DNA of 24,362 nt from an uncultured Oscillibacter sp. GTDB taxonomy: Bacteria > Bacillota > Clostridia > Oscillospirales > Oscillospiraceae. Position 1 is the first letter of the stretch; every line of letters starts with the position of its first letter. The translations under genes and the position numbers were made by a program. The notes under the pieces were generated by a model. That model was not told the DNA's origin. It saw nothing but the letters and a program-made list of their open reading frames with translations, and did no database searches. Location of the stretch: assembly GCA_946494635.1 (NCBI GenBank), contig CAMMCS010000011.1:1-24362 (forward strand), in the 5' to 3' direction. This document shows positions 22,247-24,362 of the stretch, piece by piece.

Positions 22247-22291
22247 GCTTGGCCGGGACGGTATCCCGGCCGGAAATTGGAGGAATGTGAG

Positions 22292-22951
22292 ATGAAGACC
22301 ACCCAGCGGCTGTACGAGGCCGCCCACCCCATCTGGGAGCAGTGCTATGACCACCCCTTTGTGCAGGGGATCGGCGACGGCAGCCTGGATCTGGAGAAGT
22401 TCCAGTGGTTCCTGCTCCAGGACTACCTGTACTTATTCGACTACGCCCGGGTGTTCGCCTACGGCGTGGTGAAGGCCCGGGACCCGGAGCTGATGCGGAC
22501 CTTCTCCGCCAATGTGGACGCCATCCTGGGGGGCGAGATGAAGGTCCATCGGGCCTACATGGCGCGCCTGGGCATCACGGAGGAACAGGTGTTCGCCGTG
22601 CAGCCGGCCCTGTCCAACCTGTCCTACACCCACTATATGCTGGCCTGCGCCGCCGCCGGCGGCCCGGCGGAGATCATCGCCGCCATCCTCTCCTGCTCCT
22701 GGAGCTACGCGGAGATCGGCACCCGGCTGGCGGCCATCCCCGGGGCGGCGGACCACCCCTTCTACGGCGAGTGGATCCGCAGCTACGCGGGGGAGGACTA
22801 CCAGAAGACCAATGACGCCCTGGTGGAGCTGATGGACCAGCTGGCGGAGGGCTGTACCGAGGCGGAGTATCGGCGGCTGGAGGAGATCTTCGTCAGCTGC
22901 AGCCGGTACGAGCTGGGCTTCTGGGAGATGGCCTGGACGCTGGAGCGGTGA
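22292..22951 (+). CDS. tenA: TenA-type aminopyrimidine aminohydrolase / thiaminase II
   Basis: This 219-aa all-helical cytosolic enzyme hydrolyses degraded thiamine pyrimidines to HMP for salvage. Key residues fall at the positions known from B. subtilis TenA: D44 (LLQDYLYL), C135 (ILSCSWSYAEIG) as nucleophile, and a Glu near 207 (YELGFWEMAW). The retained cysteine places it in the TenA_C group. ATG 22292 follows GGAGGA; an in-frame TTG at 22277 overlaps that site and is rejected. It is the first gene behind the TPP riboswitch and is followed by ABC transporter genes, so imported pyrimidine precursors are the likely substrate. Confidence 0.93.
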   Translation: MKTTQRLYEAAHPIWEQCYDHPFVQGIGDGSLDLEKFQWFLLQDYLYLFDYARVFAYGVVKARDPELMRTFSANVDAILGGEMKVHRAYMARLGITEEQVFAVQPALSNLSYTHYMLACAAAGGPAEIIAAILSCSWSYAEIGTRLAAIPGAADHPFYGEWIRSYAGEDYQKTNDALVELMDQLAEGCTEAEYRRLEEIFVSCSRYELGFWEMAWTLER

Positions 22952-22954
22952 GCC

Positions 22955-23716
22955 ATGCATATGCTGGAATTCCAAGATGTCTCCTACCAGTACCCCAGCG
23001 AGGACTTTGACATCATCGACCGCCTGAGCTTTTCCGTGGCGCCGGGCTCCTTCCACTGCATCATCGGCATCAGCGGCTGCGGCAAGAGCACCATCTTCCG
23101 CATGACCAACGGCCTGCTGCAGCCCAAGGGCGGCACCATCCTGGTGGGGGGGCAGTCCATCGCGGGGCGGAAGGGCTACTGCGGCTACATGCCCCAGAAG
23201 GACCTGCTGTTCCCCTGGCGGACGGTGGGGGAGAACGTGGCCCTGCCCCTGGAGATCCAGGGTGGGCTCTCCAAGGCGGAGCGCCGGGACCGGGCGGAGG
23301 CGGCCCTTCGTGACGTGGGCCTTTCCGGCTGCCTGGACAAAATGCCCGACGAGCTCTCCGGCGGGATGCGGCAGCGGGCGGCCTTTGCCCGCACCATGCT
23401 GACGGGCTGTGACCTGCTGCTGCTGGACGAGCCCTTCTCCGCCCTGGACTTCCTCACCCGCATCTCCATGCAGGAGTGGCTGGTGGACCAGTGGCGGCGC
23501 CACAAAAAGACCATCCTCTTCATCACCCACGACGTGGAGGAGGCCCTGTTCCTCTCCCAGAGCGTGCTGGTGGTGGAGCACACCCCCATCCGGGAGCTGG
23601 CGGAGATCCCGGTGCCCGCCGCCTTCCCCCGGGACCGGTCCAGCCTGAAGCTGGCGGAGATGGTGGAGCTGAAGGAGCACCTCATTGATCTTCTGCGAAA
23701 GCAGGTGACGGTATGA
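22955..23716 (+). CDS. ABC transporter ATP-binding protein for thiamine precursor
   Basis: This 253-aa ATPase of the nitrate/sulfonate/taurine (SsuB/TauB, ThiZ) type has Walker A GISGCGKST (38-46), Q-loop MPQKDLLFPWRTV, signature LSGGMRQR (134-141) and Walker B LLLLDEP ending at 160, followed by the H-loop THDVEEA. The FPW after the Q-loop is typical of this importer class. It begins three bases after the tenA stop, and its own stop overlaps the permease start (ATGA). Control by the TPP riboswitch and linkage to tenA point to uptake of HMP, formylaminopyrimidine or a related precursor. A second Met at residue 3 is an alternative start. Confidence 0.9.
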   Translation: MHMLEFQDVSYQYPSEDFDIIDRLSFSVAPGSFHCIIGISGCGKSTIFRMTNGLLQPKGGTILVGGQSIAGRKGYCGYMPQKDLLFPWRTVGENVALPLEIQGGLSKAERRDRAEAALRDVGLSGCLDKMPDELSGGMRQRAAFARTMLTGCDLLLLDEPFSALDFLTRISMQEWLVDQWRRHKKTILFITHDVEEALFLSQSVLVVEHTPIRELAEIPVPAAFPRDRSSLKLAEMVELKEHLIDLLRKQVTV

Positions 23717-24362
23717 AGCAAGCCTGCAAGGCCAATCTCCCGGCCCTGATTTTTCTCTTTGCCCTGCTGATCCTGTGGCAGGCGGGGGCCATGGGCATGG
23801 ACGCCGCCTACATCCTGCCGTCTCCCACCCAGATCCTGGCCAAGCTGTGGGAGCTGCGAGCGCCCCTCTTCACCGTCCATCTGCCCGCCACCATGCTGGT
23901 GACCGCCATCGGCCTGGGCATCTCCCTGGTGCTGGGCCTGGCGCTGGCGGTGTTGATGGACGGCAGCGACATGGTGCGGCGGATGATCTACCCCATCGTG
24001 GTGGTGTCCCAGACCATCCCCACCACCGCCATCGCGCCGCTGTTTGTGCTGTGGTTCGGCTACGGCATCTGGAGCAAGGTGCTGGTGACGGTGCTCATCA
24101 CCTTTTTCCCCATCACCATCACGGTGTACGACGGCCTCCGCTCCGCCAAGACGGAGATGGCGGAGCTGCTTCAGACCTACGGAGCCACCAGGAAGGACAT
24201 CTTTTTGAAGATCAAGGTGCCCTGCGCCCTGCCCTACTTCTTCTCCGCCATCAAGATGGCGGTGCCCATGAGCATCATCGGCGCGGCCATCGGCGAGTGG
24301 CTGGGGGCCAAGAGCGGCCTGGGTTACTTCTCCCGCCGGATGATGACCCAGCTGGACGGCGC
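23713..24362 (+). CDS. ABC transporter permease (ThiX-like), cut by window end
   Basis: The first 216 residues of a membrane permease are present; the gene continues beyond the window. Hydrophobic segments appear near 8-25, 55-75, 90-130 and 170-195. The EAA-like cytoplasmic loop is visible as LLQTYGATRKDIFLKIKVPCALPYFFSAIKMA, the coupling site for the ATPase. The order and type match the sulfonate/nitrate/thiamine-precursor importers. The ATG at 23713 overlaps the ATPase stop, so translation is coupled. A substrate-binding (ThiY-like) gene would be expected nearby but is not in the window. Confidence 0.9.
   Translation, partial: MKQACKANLPALIFLFALLILWQAGAMGMDAAYILPSPTQILAKLWELRAPLFTVHLPATMLVTAIGLGISLVLGLALAVLMDGSDMVRRMIYPIVVVSQTIPTTAIAPLFVLWFGYGIWSKVLVTVLITFFPITITVYDGLRSAKTEMAELLQTYGATRKDIFLKIKVPCALPYFFSAIKMAVPMSIIGAAIGEWLGAKSGLGYFSRRMMTQLDG

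Noticed and set aside
1..24362. CRISPR array, tRNA, rRNA, transposase or integrase
   Set aside because: No regularly spaced repeats, no tRNA-like T-loop with matching acceptor stem, and no recombinase motifs were seen.

Overview
The window looks like chromosomal DNA of a GC-rich, anaerobic Clostridia member, most likely from the Oscillospiraceae (Flavonifractor, Lawsonibacter or Intestinimonas-like). This rests on G/C-ending codons, strong AGGAGG-type ribosome binding sites, sigma-A promoters of TTGACA-N17-TATAAT type, ferredoxin-linked 2-oxoacid metabolism and a YkvI-type transporter. The genus is inference. No rRNA, tRNA, CRISPR, transposase or prophage gene was recognised.

Left part (1-3000). 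The first 280 bases are packed with stem-loops. About 750 bases without a credible gene follow. Then a minus-strand pair (1960 to 1029) encodes an unknown 139-aa protein and a small sigma-70-like protein. Next come a possible short structured RNA (about 2205-2452) and a very AT-rich stretch leading to a promoter.

Centre (3000-18145). This is the core of the window and reads as one regulon. It holds a YkvI-type membrane transporter, a large flavin/4Fe-4S enoate-reductase-like enzyme, a divergent IclR-type regulator, and a 13-gene plus-strand operon (7523-18068). The operon encodes a P-loop ATPase, a four-subunit 2-oxoacid:ferredoxin oxidoreductase, butyrate kinase, a PduL-type phosphotransacylase, a VOC protein, an enolase-superfamily acid-sugar dehydratase, a phosphotriesterase-like lactonase, two tandem D-2-hydroxyacid dehydrogenases and an SDR. 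A shared 15-bp inverted repeat, TGAAAT-N3-ATTTYA, lies at the transporter promoter, in the IclR upstream region and just downstream of the operon promoter. It is probably the IclR operator. I infer import of an acid or lactone, ring opening, dehydration and redox steps to a 2-oxoacid. Oxidative decarboxylation would then give acyl-CoA, acyl-phosphate and ATP. The substrate is not identifiable from sequence, and the combination is the best candidate here for an undescribed pathway.

Right part (18145-24362). After a strong terminator come an OFA-like MFS transporter, a small ArsR-type regulator, an HGSNAT-like membrane acyltransferase and a PfkB sugar kinase with its own promoter. Last is a TPP-riboswitch-controlled thiamine/pyrimidine salvage operon: tenA, an ABC ATPase and an ABC permease cut by the window end.
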